From: Planctomycetota bacterium
Lineage (GTDB): Bacteria > Planctomycetota > Brocadiia > JAJRTI01
Reading direction: 5' to 3'
Assembly: GCA_024278415.1 (NCBI GenBank)
Contig: JAJRTI010000615.1
Span: forward strand, 1 to 7,984
DNA length: 7,984 bases
The position numbers were made by a program, and so were the translations under genes. The notes under the pieces were generated by a model. The model had not been told where the DNA came from. It saw only the letters and a list, made by a program, of their open reading frames with translations, and made no database searches. Shown in pieces: positions 1-5,467 of this stretch. Position 1 is the stretch's first letter, and each line of letters starts with the position of its first letter.

Positions 1-3000
1 CTGCGCGACGTGGCCGAGCTGGCCCAGCGCATGGACCTCGAACCCACGTCGCCAATCTTCATCCGCGATTACTGGAGCTACCCGGAGAAGCCGTCGGCCA
101 AGGAATACCTGGACCAGATCCGCGCAGCCCTCAAGGAAGATCTGGACGTGATCGTGGTGGGCCGCGATCTCAAACAGGCGGCGCGCCACCAGGCGACCTC
201 CGCGGCGATCCCGGCGGACATCGCCGAGGCGGTGAAGAAGAAGGTCATGGGAGGCACAGGCCTTATCCTCTTTGCACAAGAAGCCATACCCGCGTCGTGG
301 CAGGGCAGCCTCATCGAGGGAGGCGGCAACGTTGCGACGCGCCAGAACGTGGTGATCGAGGCGACCGGCGACCACTACCTCACGCGATCTGTGCCCTTCC
401 CGGCCTTCGACGTCCTTCGATTGCCCGTCTTCTCGACTGGCAACACCGTTCTCGCAACCGCGGCCGGGAAGCCCTTCCTCGCAGTCAATGAGTACGGCAA
501 GGGCAGGGTCGTGATCCTGGGCCGCAGCAAGAACGGCATGACGCCGGCGAGCGCATCCGCTCCGACCTACAAGCAATGGAACCCGATGCCGACCTACCGC
601 TACTGGGATTACTACTTTGGGTTCCTGGCCAAGTGTCTGTTCTGGGCATCCGGGCGCGACCCAGTGGTGGCCATGGCCGGGCTCAACGCGGCGCCTGGGT
701 CACTGAGTTGCCGCCTGGAGGACAAAGGCCGCGGGGGAAAGGTGCGCGTGGCCGTGACGGTTCGCGACAAGTTCTCGCGCCAGGTGTTCGCCACGAGCCG
801 GGACATCCAACTGAAGCCGGCGACGCCGGCCGCCGTGGAGTTCAAGCTCCCAGCGGACAGTCTCATCGATGGCAGGCATTTCGCCGAGGTGATCGTGTCC
901 AGGGATGGCAAGTCGTTGAACTGGGGCGCGGTGGTGTTCTCTTCCGTGGCGCCCGGCCGCATCGTGCGTGTCGAGCCGAAGACAGCCTACATCTACGAGA
1001 AGGCCGAACCCTTCCGGGCCAGAGTCGAGGTCGCGGTGGACAGAAACGCGCAGACCGCCGGGCTGAAGCTGGACTGCGTCCTGCGTGACCGGATGGGCCG
1101 CGTCATCAGCGCGCGGGCGTCGTTCCCCTGCCCGCCCGGGGAGACTGGGATCGACGTGGACGTTCCGCTGGTGAATCCAGTCTGGCGGTCTTTCAGGGCA
1201 GAGCTGACGTTGCGCCGGGGCACGCGTGTGCTCGATCGAGCCGTCAGCGATCCGGTCTACTATATCCCGGACCGCGATCCGCAGGACTTCGGCTACTTCG
1301 TGTGGAACTGGAGCCACGCGGAGCGCCACCCAGACTACATGCTGGATGCCTTCTACCGCCGGCTGCTGGAGTGCGGGTTCAATGGGATCGAGAACTACTA
1401 TTCGTTGGATCTTCCCCTGTTGCAGGGCATGAAGTATCTGGCCGACAAACACAGCCCCGCGTTCAAGGCGAAGATCGAAGAACTGGGACGGCTCTACAAC
1501 AAGACGAAGGACGTGTCGTACCTCGCGAGGACGCCATGCTTGAACGATCCCGCCGCCTACCGGAACCTCTTCCGAGGGAACCTGCCGAAGCTCCGAGGGC
1601 TGCTGCCGCAACGGCCCATCGGCTATTTCTTTGGGGACGAGGACACGCTGACCTATGAAGCCAAACCGATCGACTTCTGCTTCTCGCCGGAAACGCTTCG
1701 GGCATTCCGCACATGGCTCCGCAAGCAGTACGCGGACCTGGCCGCGCTCAACCGCGAGTGGGCGGCCTCCTTCGATTCGTGGGACCAGGTGTTGCCCATG
1801 ACCAAAGAGCAGGTGCGGGCGCGGGGCAACTACGCGCCTTGGGCCGACCACCGCCACTACATGCAGGTGGCATGGACGGCCGGATACGCGCGCTGCGCGG
1901 AGTGGCTTCGGAAATACGATCCGCAGGCGCGAGTCGGCGCCTGCGGCACCCGGCCCCTCGCCGCGTATACGGGCATCGACTGGTACCGGCAGTTGCAGAC
2001 GCTGGACTTCCTCGTGCCCTATTCCATCGTGAAGAACCAAGCCGAGGTGCACCGGTCGTTTTCGTCCTGCCCCAAGATCATGGCCTGCGGGCTCATGGAG
2101 GGGAGACGCCAAAGCGACTTCCTCTGGAAGGCGGCGCTGAATGATTGCAGCGGGATCATCGCTTCCAAGGTCTCCTACGCGGTACGGCCGGACCTGTCGC
2201 TGACCTCGAAAGCTCTTTTCAACAAAAAGATCATGGGCGAACTCACCGGCGGCCTGGGCAAGCTGCTGCTCACGTCGAAGCGCGACCGAGGCAAGATCGG
2301 GATCTACTACTCGCCCGCGAGTTGCTTCGCCTCATGGATCACCGAATACCGCTTCGGCCGCACACAGCGGTGGCGCGGCCCTTTCCACCAGTCCCGGGAG
2401 GCCTGGCTGAAACTGGTGCAGGACCTGGGCATGCAGGGCCGCTTCGTGCATCCAGAACAGGTGAAGGATGGGTTCCTTGAGCGAGAAGGCATGCAGGCGT
2501 TGATCCTCCCCTACACGCTGGCCATGTCCGACGACGAAATCAGAGCCATCGAATCGTTCGTTCGCGACGGCGGCCTCCTGATCGCGGATTACCTGCCGGC
2601 CGCGATGGACTGGCACTGCCGGCCGCGAAAAGCGGGCGGGCTGGATGCGCTGTTCGGCGTCCAAAGCCGCGGAATCACGGCCGACTTCGTTGAAGGCAAA
2701 GCGGTGCTGGCCCAGGCGCGCCGCCCCGCCCTGAAGAATCGGGAAATCATGTCGGGCCTCAGTTCCGCGGGAGTCCGGGTCACCACAGGGCAGGCTACGG
2801 GCACTTTCATTGCCGCCAATCGCGGCAAACGCGCCGGCCAATGGCCGGCCTTGGTAACGAACCGGGTGGGGAAGGGACGCACACTCTATCTGAACTTCCT
2901 GTACGACTACCGTTGCGACTACACCGACCCGGCGGCCCAGCCTCTCGATCGAACGCTCCGGTCGCTTCTCAAAGAAACGTTGGCTAAAGTCGGACTCCGT

Positions 3001-3570
3001 GCGCCGCTCACCATCACCGCTGGCGGAAACGCGCAGTCGTACCTTGAAGTCGTGCCCTACCACCGGGACAAGGCGGATTGCTTCTTCATCCTTCAGGATT
3101 ATCTCTTCCCTCAAGACCAGGCTGATTATCATCAAGAGCGTGCTCAGGTGACCTTTCCCAAGGAGGGGCACGTCTATGACATGCGTCAGGGAAAGTTCCT
3201 TGGCCTGACTCGATCGGTTGGAGTCCAGCTCAGTCCGGGCGATGTGACCGCGCTTTGCCTGCTGCCCTATGAGGTCAAGACCGTGAGAATCAACGGGCCT
3301 CGCCGGGCGCGGCCCGGGACAAGGCCGAAGTTTGAGATCGCCGTAACCGCGAGCCAGGGCGCGCCGGGAAACCACGTGATCCGGGCCGAAGTGGTCTCTC
3401 CGGGGGGAAAGCGGCTGCCTTGGTATGCGAAGAATCTCGAGGCCCCCGGGGGCAGAGCCGTCTTCGAGGTCCCCCTAGCAGACAACGACAAAGCCGGGAC
3501 TTGGACCATTACCGCACGGGACGTACTCAGTGGCAGGACCGGCAAGAGGCAACTGCTCGTGTACCGGTGA
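1..3570 (+). CDS. GH42-like (beta-galactosidase-type) multidomain glycoside hydrolase, 5' partial
   Basis: The reading frame is open from base 1 to the TGA ending at 3570 (1189 residues visible). A GTG at 10 is possible as a start, but the sequence there already looks like the inside of a domain and no signal peptide is present, so the true start is probably upstream. Residues are numbered from base 1. Residues 1-215 resemble the class I glutamine-amidotransferase-like fold attached to many such hydrolases (NEYGKGRVVILG at 163-174). About 220-425 look like two beta-sandwich segments. From 426 a TIM-barrel of GH42 type begins: GFNGIENYY (459-467), GDED (545-548, E547 candidate acid/base), and the GH42-like stretch 562-600 (SPETLRAFRTWL, then LNREW at 583-587). 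E700 in GLMEG is a tentative nucleophile. Residues 764-1020 resemble the GH42 trimerisation domain (GKIGIYYSP; GGLLIADYLP). The C-terminus is beta-rich. The substrate is unknown. It ends 45 bp from a convergent operon; I see no clear terminator. Confidence 0.8.
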   Translation: MRDVAELAQRMDLEPTSPIFIRDYWSYPEKPSAKEYLDQIRAALKEDLDVIVVGRDLKQAARHQATSAAIPADIAEAVKKKVMGGTGLILFAQEAIPASWQGSLIEGGGNVATRQNVVIEATGDHYLTRSVPFPAFDVLRLPVFSTGNTVLATAAGKPFLAVNEYGKGRVVILGRSKNGMTPASASAPTYKQWNPMPTYRYWDYYFGFLAKCLFWASGRDPVVAMAGLNAAPGSLSCRLEDKGRGGKVRVAVTVRDKFSRQVFATSRDIQLKPATPAAVEFKLPADSLIDGRHFAEVIVSRDGKSLNWGAVVFSSVAPGRIVRVEPKTAYIYEKAEPFRARVEVAVDRNAQTAGLKLDCVLRDRMGRVISARASFPCPPGETGIDVDVPLVNPVWRSFRAELTLRRGTRVLDRAVSDPVYYIPDRDPQDFGYFVWNWSHAERHPDYMLDAFYRRLLECGFNGIENYYSLDLPLLQGMKYLADKHSPAFKAKIEELGRLYNKTKDVSYLARTPCLNDPAAYRNLFRGNLPKLRGLLPQRPIGYFFGDEDTLTYEAKPIDFCFSPETLRAFRTWLRKQYADLAALNREWAASFDSWDQVLPMTKEQVRARGNYAPWADHRHYMQVAWTAGYARCAEWLRKYDPQARVGACGTRPLAAYTGIDWYRQLQTLDFLVPYSIVKNQAEVHRSFSSCPKIMACGLMEGRRQSDFLWKAALNDCSGIIASKVSYAVRPDLSLTSKALFNKKIMGELTGGLGKLLLTSKRDRGKIGIYYSPASCFASWITEYRFGRTQRWRGPFHQSREAWLKLVQDLGMQGRFVHPEQVKDGFLEREGMQALILPYTLAMSDDEIRAIESFVRDGGLLIADYLPAAMDWHCRPRKAGGLDALFGVQSRGITADFVEGKAVLAQARRPALKNREIMSGLSSAGVRVTTGQATGTFIAANRGKRAGQWPALVTNRVGKGRTLYLNFLYDYRCDYTDPAAQPLDRTLRSLLKETLAKVGLRAPLTITAGGNAQSYLEVVPYHRDKADCFFILQDYLFPQDQADYHQERAQVTFPKEGHVYDMRQGKFLGLTRSVGVQLSPGDVTALCLLPYEVKTVRINGPRRARPGTRPKFEIAVTASQGAPGNHVIRAEVVSPGGKRLPWYAKNLEAPGGRAVFEVPLADNDKAGTWTITARDVLSGRTGKRQLLVYR

Positions 3571-3615
3571 GGGCCCGGTGTCCGCCTTAGAGGGTGCTTC
3601 GAACGACAATAGGCG

Positions 3616-3843
3616 TTAGGCAAAGGCGGCGACTTTAACGGGGCGTTCTTGTGCACAACTCCGCCGATGCTGTTTGATGCGTTCAATCTCGTGCAGGGTC
3701 TCGGCCGTAAGATAGCTCTCCCCACAGTGGAGGCAACAAACCACTGGAACTCCCTCGATGACCAACAAGGTCTCACCTTTGCCGTAACTACGGGTCACGC
3801 GACGGACGCGAGCACCTTCTTGGCCGCAGAGATCACATTTCAT
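3616..3843 (-). CDS. YgiT/MqsA-type zinc-finger protein, probable antitoxin
   Basis: This 75-residue protein has two CxxC pairs, C3-x2-C6 and C37-x2-C40, separated by about 30 residues, with VIEGVPVVCCLHCGE around the second pair. That is the pattern of the YgiT-type zinc-binding domain that forms the N-terminal half of MqsA antitoxins. Full MqsA is about 130 residues and has a C-terminal helix-turn-helix. Here that part is absent: after residue 50 there is only a charged tail ending in VKVAAFA. Stand-alone YgiT proteins of this size are commonly found beside DUF4258 proteins, as here. The ATG at 3843 is preceded by an AGGAA motif at a suitable distance. It lies 17 bp downstream of the DUF4258 gene on the same strand, so the two are almost certainly co-transcribed. 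The role as antitoxin is inferred from family and context. Confidence 0.8.
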   Translation of the reverse strand: MKCDLCGQEGARVRRVTRSYGKGETLLVIEGVPVVCCLHCGESYLTAETLHEIERIKQHRRSCAQERPVKVAAFA

Positions 3844-3860
3844 GACTTTTTTCCTGAGTG

Positions 3861-4142
3861 TTACTTCATGTACACGGTAATGATTACCAGTTTACCCGTG
3901 ATACTCAGCTTGCCAACAATGGCGACTGGACTGCCCTCGACCGTCTCGCCTTCGATGAGGTATTTCCATTCCCCTGTGATGCCATCTTTCTGCCGTTCGA
4001 CGATTTCACCTGTGAGAATGCTATGCTCAACATCCCAGACCGACAAGTTATCGTCCTCCATTTCTTCTTCAGCATGCAAGGTCATCACGTACTGTAGCGC
4101 ACGGATGTTTTCCCGCATTTGCTTCAGAATGCGGTCATACAT
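3861..4142 (-). CDS. DUF4258 family protein, probable toxin of a toxin-antitoxin pair
   Basis: This is a 93-residue protein if started at the ATG at 4142. That start has a GGGAG ribosome site at 4149-4153, 6 nt away, and is preferred over the in-frame GTG at 4160. The pattern fits DUF4258: an early helix, then TLHAEEEMEDDNLSVWDVE (H23 and the following acidic helix), HSILTGEIVE, a hairpin region, VAIVGKL and a C-terminal ITVYM strand. DUF4258 proteins are small, RelE-like in predicted fold, and often paired with a YgiT-type zinc-finger partner. They are usually considered toxins, though biochemical proof is sparse. Toxin-first order is the mqsRA/higBA style. GC is about 47% by my count, well below the flanking hydrolase genes, which suggests horizontal acquisition. 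Activity on RNA is not shown by the sequence. Confidence 0.75.
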   Translation of the reverse strand: MYDRILKQMRENIRALQYVMTLHAEEEMEDDNLSVWDVEHSILTGEIVERQKDGITGEWKYLIEGETVEGSPVAIVGKLSITGKLVIITVYMK

Positions 4143-4176
4143 TCTACTCTCCCGGCACACCTACGTTCACGATCAC

Positions 4177-4205
4177 ATGATACCCAATGGGCTGTTCCGC
4201 CGCAA
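4177..4205 (-). promoter_or_regulatory. candidate promoter of the DUF4258/YgiT operon
   Basis: On the minus strand TTGCGG (4205-4200) and TATCAT (4182-4177) are separated by 17 bp, matching the sigma-70 consensus at 3/6 and 5/6. Transcription would begin near 4170, giving a short leader before the ATG at 4142. An inverted repeat, ATCA-CA-TGAT (4172-4181), overlaps the -10 box and could be an autoregulatory operator. This is weak, pattern-based evidence. Confidence 0.3.
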
Positions 4206-4255
4206 TATCGCTCAGGCCATGTCGATTGGCGGATTCCACGCGCGTGCTTCCGGCA

Positions 4256-4277
4256 GGGCAAGCGTTCTCTCTTGCCC
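4256..4277. repeat. short inverted repeat (7-bp stem)
   Basis: GGGCAAG (4256-4262) and CTTGCCC (4271-4277) form a perfect 7-bp stem around an 8-nt loop in the gap between the divergent toxin operon and the discoidin gene. There is no U-tract on either side, so it is not a standard intrinsic terminator. Function unknown. Confidence 0.4.
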
Positions 4278-4367
4278 ACCTTGGTTTGGTGGCCGGTTTT
4301 CTGATAGCATCTCACAGGGTCACGGAGACGGCCCGCTACGCCGCAGCGGCTGAGCATTCGCAAGGGC

Positions 4368-4379
4368 ACCCACGTGGGT
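4368..4379. promoter_or_regulatory. perfect 12-bp palindrome upstream of the discoidin gene
   Basis: ACCCACGTGGGT is a perfect palindrome centred about 59 bp upstream of the ATG at 4433. The position would suit an operator for a dimeric regulator. No promoter boxes are convincing around it, and a palindrome of this length in GC-rich DNA can occur by chance. The rest of 4206-4432 shows nothing else I can support except the ribosome site GAGGA at 4419-4423. Confidence 0.3.
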
Positions 4380-4432
4380 TCGGCGAATTGGCGGGCAAGG
4401 GATGCCTACCACGCGATTGAGGATCTCCGACG

Positions 4433-4969
4433 ATGAAAACGAATGCATGCGCGCTGCTCTGGCTGGTCAGCATGAGTCTGGCGCCGGCCGTGACGCCGTC
4501 ATTTGCCGTCAAGAAGGGGCCCTACAAGGGGCGCCGTGTCCGGGCGTCTTCAAACTACAACAAGGACCGCACCCCGGACCGGGCCTTTGACGGCGACCTG
4601 AAGACCAATTGGCTTCCCAAAAGGCTGCCGTGCTGGATCGAGATCGACCTGGGCAAGGTGATGACCGTTGGCGAGATCGTGTGGAACGCGGACCGCGGGA
4701 CTGGTTACCGCACGCGTGTGCCTCACATCTATCGTTTCACAGGCAGCTTGACCGGGGAGTTCCGCAAAGAGCACTTCGTGCTGGCCGGAGCGGAAGGCAA
4801 TCGGAAGAGCAGCAAGGTGAAGCTCGTGTTCAAGCCGGCGAAGGTCCGCTACGTGCGCATGGAAATCTACACGACCTGGTCTGACAAGACCAAGGATCTG
4901 CGGCGCTTTCAGCCCAACGTGGATGAGATCCGAATCCTGCCGCCGCCGTACGGGAAGACGGAAGAGTGA
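4433..4969 (+). CDS. secreted single-domain discoidin (F5/8 type C) protein
   Basis: This 178-residue protein starts at an ATG preceded by GAGGA (4419-4423) at 9 nt. Residues 1-25 form a Sec signal peptide: K2, a hydrophobic core ALLWLVSMSL, and likely cleavage after SFA (25). Residues about 35-172 match the F5/8 type C (discoidin, CBM32-like) fold: AFDGD (51-55), TNW (58-60), WIEIDLG (68-74), VGEIVWNADR (79-88), VRYVRMEI (138-145), and DEIRIL near the C-terminus. Such domains bind sugars or other surface ligands. No catalytic domain, anchor or dockerin is visible, so the protein would act outside the cytoplasmic membrane as a small binding protein or assembly partner. Its neighbours are glycoside-hydrolase-like genes, which supports a role in glycan binding. 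It may alternatively be the remnant of a larger modular protein. The ligand cannot be inferred. Confidence 0.8.
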   Translation: MKTNACALLWLVSMSLAPAVTPSFAVKKGPYKGRRVRASSNYNKDRTPDRAFDGDLKTNWLPKRLPCWIEIDLGKVMTVGEIVWNADRGTGYRTRVPHIYRFTGSLTGEFRKEHFVLAGAEGNRKSSKVKLVFKPAKVRYVRMEIYTTWSDKTKDLRRFQPNVDEIRILPPPYGKTEE

Positions 4970-4994
4970 CAGGCGGCCGCCGTTTTGCGTAGCA

Positions 4995-5026
4995 GGTGGG
5001 CTGTGTCCAATGCCATTGACTCAAGG
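4995..5026 (+). repeat. left terminal inverted repeat of the palindromic element
   Basis: Begins GGTGGGCTGTGTCCAATGCC. It matches the reverse complement of 5345-5376 with four mismatches, at T/A (5002), G/A (5018), C/T (5022) and A/G (5024). Confidence 0.85.
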
Positions 5027-5073
5027 AACTTCGTCCACAGGATCGACGATGGATAGGCCAAGGCACACTTCGT

Positions 5074-5091
5074 GGCCAGCTTTAGCTGGCC
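5074..5091 (+). repeat. hairpin H1 (left arm, outer)
   Basis: Perfect 7-bp stem GGCCAGC/GCTGGCC with loop TTTA. Its partner is H6 in the other arm: identical after reverse complement except for the outermost base pair, which is G-C here and A-T there. An alternative stem, GGCCA (5056-5060) with TGGCC (5073-5077), would compete with it. Confidence 0.85.
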
Positions 5092-5101
5092 TTTATGATT
5101 G

Positions 5102-5121
5102 CCACCAGATTCATCTGGTGG
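5102..5121 (+). repeat. hairpin H2 (left arm, middle)
   Basis: Perfect 8-bp stem CCACCAGA/TCTGGTGG with loop TTCA, preceded by TTG. Compared with the reverse complement of H5, the 23-nt block 5099-5121 differs only at two stem base pairs, both compensated. Confidence 0.85.
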
Positions 5122-5150
5122 TTAGCATGGCGCTCGATTCGACTCTATGA

Positions 5151-5175
5151 GGAGCCTGCTTCAGCAGGGCTTCTC
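5151..5175 (+). repeat. hairpin H3 block (left arm, inner)
   Basis: A 5-bp stem CCTGC/GCAGG with loop TTCA (5155-5168), within a 25-nt block that begins GGAGC and ends GGCTTCTC. The block aligns without gaps to the reverse complement of 5195-5219. The only differences are two compensated stem pairs and one loop base. An 8-bp inverted repeat, CTCGATTC (5133-5140) with GAATCGAG (5190-5197), encloses this hairpin. Confidence 0.8.
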
Positions 5176-5194
5176 CGCCTGGCGTCATTGAATC

Positions 5195-5219
5195 GAGAAG
5201 CCGCGCTAAAGCGCGCTCC
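5195..5219 (-). repeat. hairpin H4 block (right arm, inner)
   Basis: A 5-bp stem CGCGC/GCGCG with loop TAAA on the plus strand (TTTA on minus), 5202-5215. It starts with GAGAAGCC, the inverse of the GGCTTCTC that ends H3. Only 19 nt (5176-5194) separate the two blocks, and these contain the centre of symmetry. Confidence 0.8.
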
Positions 5220-5244
5220 GGCCAACGAAGCGAAGGCTTGCTGT

Positions 5245-5264
5245 CCACCACGTGAACGTGGTGG
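5245..5264 (-). repeat. hairpin H5 (right arm, middle)
   Basis: Perfect 8-bp stem CCACCACG/CGTGGTGG with loop TGAA on the plus strand (TTCA on minus). Inverted counterpart of H2; the homologous block extends to 5267 (CAA, the complement of TTG). Confidence 0.85.
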
Positions 5265-5274
5265 CAAGGCAGAG

Positions 5275-5292
5275 AGCCAGCTAAAGCTGGCT
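5275..5292 (-). repeat. hairpin H6 (right arm, outer)
   Basis: Perfect 7-bp stem AGCCAGC/GCTGGCT with loop TAAA on the plus strand (TTTA on minus). Inverted counterpart of H1. It lies 10 nt from H5, as H1 lies 10 nt from H2. Confidence 0.85.
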
Positions 5293-5344
5293 GGGTCCGG
5301 TGTCCCAGCGGAAGGACCAAGATGGCCACGCGTGACGCGCTACG

Positions 5345-5376
5345 CCCTAAGTTAATGGCATTGGACACTGCCCACC
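5345..5376 (-). repeat. right terminal inverted repeat of the palindromic element
   Basis: On the minus strand it begins GGTGGGCAGTGTCCAATGCC and continues ATTAACTTAGGG. It matches the left end at 28 of 32 positions. The axis of the two ends (5185.5) coincides with the axis of the inner hairpin pair (5185). Confidence 0.85.
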
Positions 5377-5406
5377 CCACTACAGATGCTGGCGGCTTCG
5401 ACAGAG

Positions 5407-5422
5407 GCGCATTGACATGCGC
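5407..5422. repeat. 6-bp tetraloop hairpin in the leader of the GH5-like gene
   Basis: GCGCAT-TGAC-ATGCGC is a perfect stem-loop ending 45 bp before the ATG at 5468. Its second arm contains an in-frame ATG (5417) that could be an alternative start for the next gene. It lies outside the palindromic element. It could be a regulatory hairpin or a small operator; there is no further evidence. Confidence 0.35.
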
Positions 5423-5467
5423 ACTACGAACTCTCCGCCCGCGCTCTCATTTCACGAGGCCCGAACG

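Larger units (their letters stand above)
4989..5383. mobile_element. non-autonomous palindromic (MITE-like) element with six REP-like hairpins
   Basis: The core (4995-5376) is one large imperfect inverted repeat. Terminal repeats 4995-5026 and 5376-5345 match at 28 of 32 positions. With a one-base offset, a GTAG lies just outside each end (4989-4992 on plus; 5383-5380 on minus). Inside are three hairpins per arm, whose order and loops mirror each other around an axis at 5183-5185.5. Nothing in it looks like a real gene: no ORF has a sensible start and protein-like composition. The inner part of the ends (ATGCCATTAACTTA) recalls, from memory, ends of IS231-type IS4-family elements, but I cannot verify this. 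No clear target-site duplication is visible. It fills most of the gap between the discoidin and GH5-like genes. The call as a mobile element is inferred from architecture. Confidence 0.7.

Noticed and set aside
700..2112. Long open frame of 470 codons on the minus strand
   Set aside because: It lies antisense to the GH42-like gene. Its composition (R, H, V, P-rich without recognisable motifs) is typical of the mirror frame of GC-rich coding DNA.
2332..3375. 347-codon open frame on the minus strand
   Set aside because: Antisense shadow of the same gene; no recognisable domain and no plausible start context.
3571..3615. Shared bidirectional terminator between the converging genes
   Set aside because: I find no stem of useful length and no T tract in these 45 bases.
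3649..4353. 234-codon open frame on the plus strand across the toxin operon
   Set aside because: It overlaps both minus-strand genes, whose products match known families. The plus-strand product has no recognisable motif.
4972..4981. GGCGGCCGCC followed by GTTTT after the discoidin stop, as a terminator
   Set aside because: A perfect palindrome without a loop leaves at most a 3-bp stem, and the T run is only four bases and interrupted. Too weak to call.
5074..5292. CRISPR array
   Set aside because: The repeated units are hairpins in opposite orientations with different stems and uneven spacers, not direct repeats with regular unique spacers.
5074..5292. Riboswitch or structured RNA leader for the GH5-like gene
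   Set aside because: The structure is symmetrical on both strands, is bounded by terminal repeats and stops well before the gene, which fits a repeat element better. I see no known riboswitch motif.
5095..5380. Small open frames (75-89 codons) inside the palindromic element
   Set aside because: Their lengths follow from GC-rich hairpin DNA. The products have no family resemblance and cross the hairpins, whose changes preserve pairing rather than codons.
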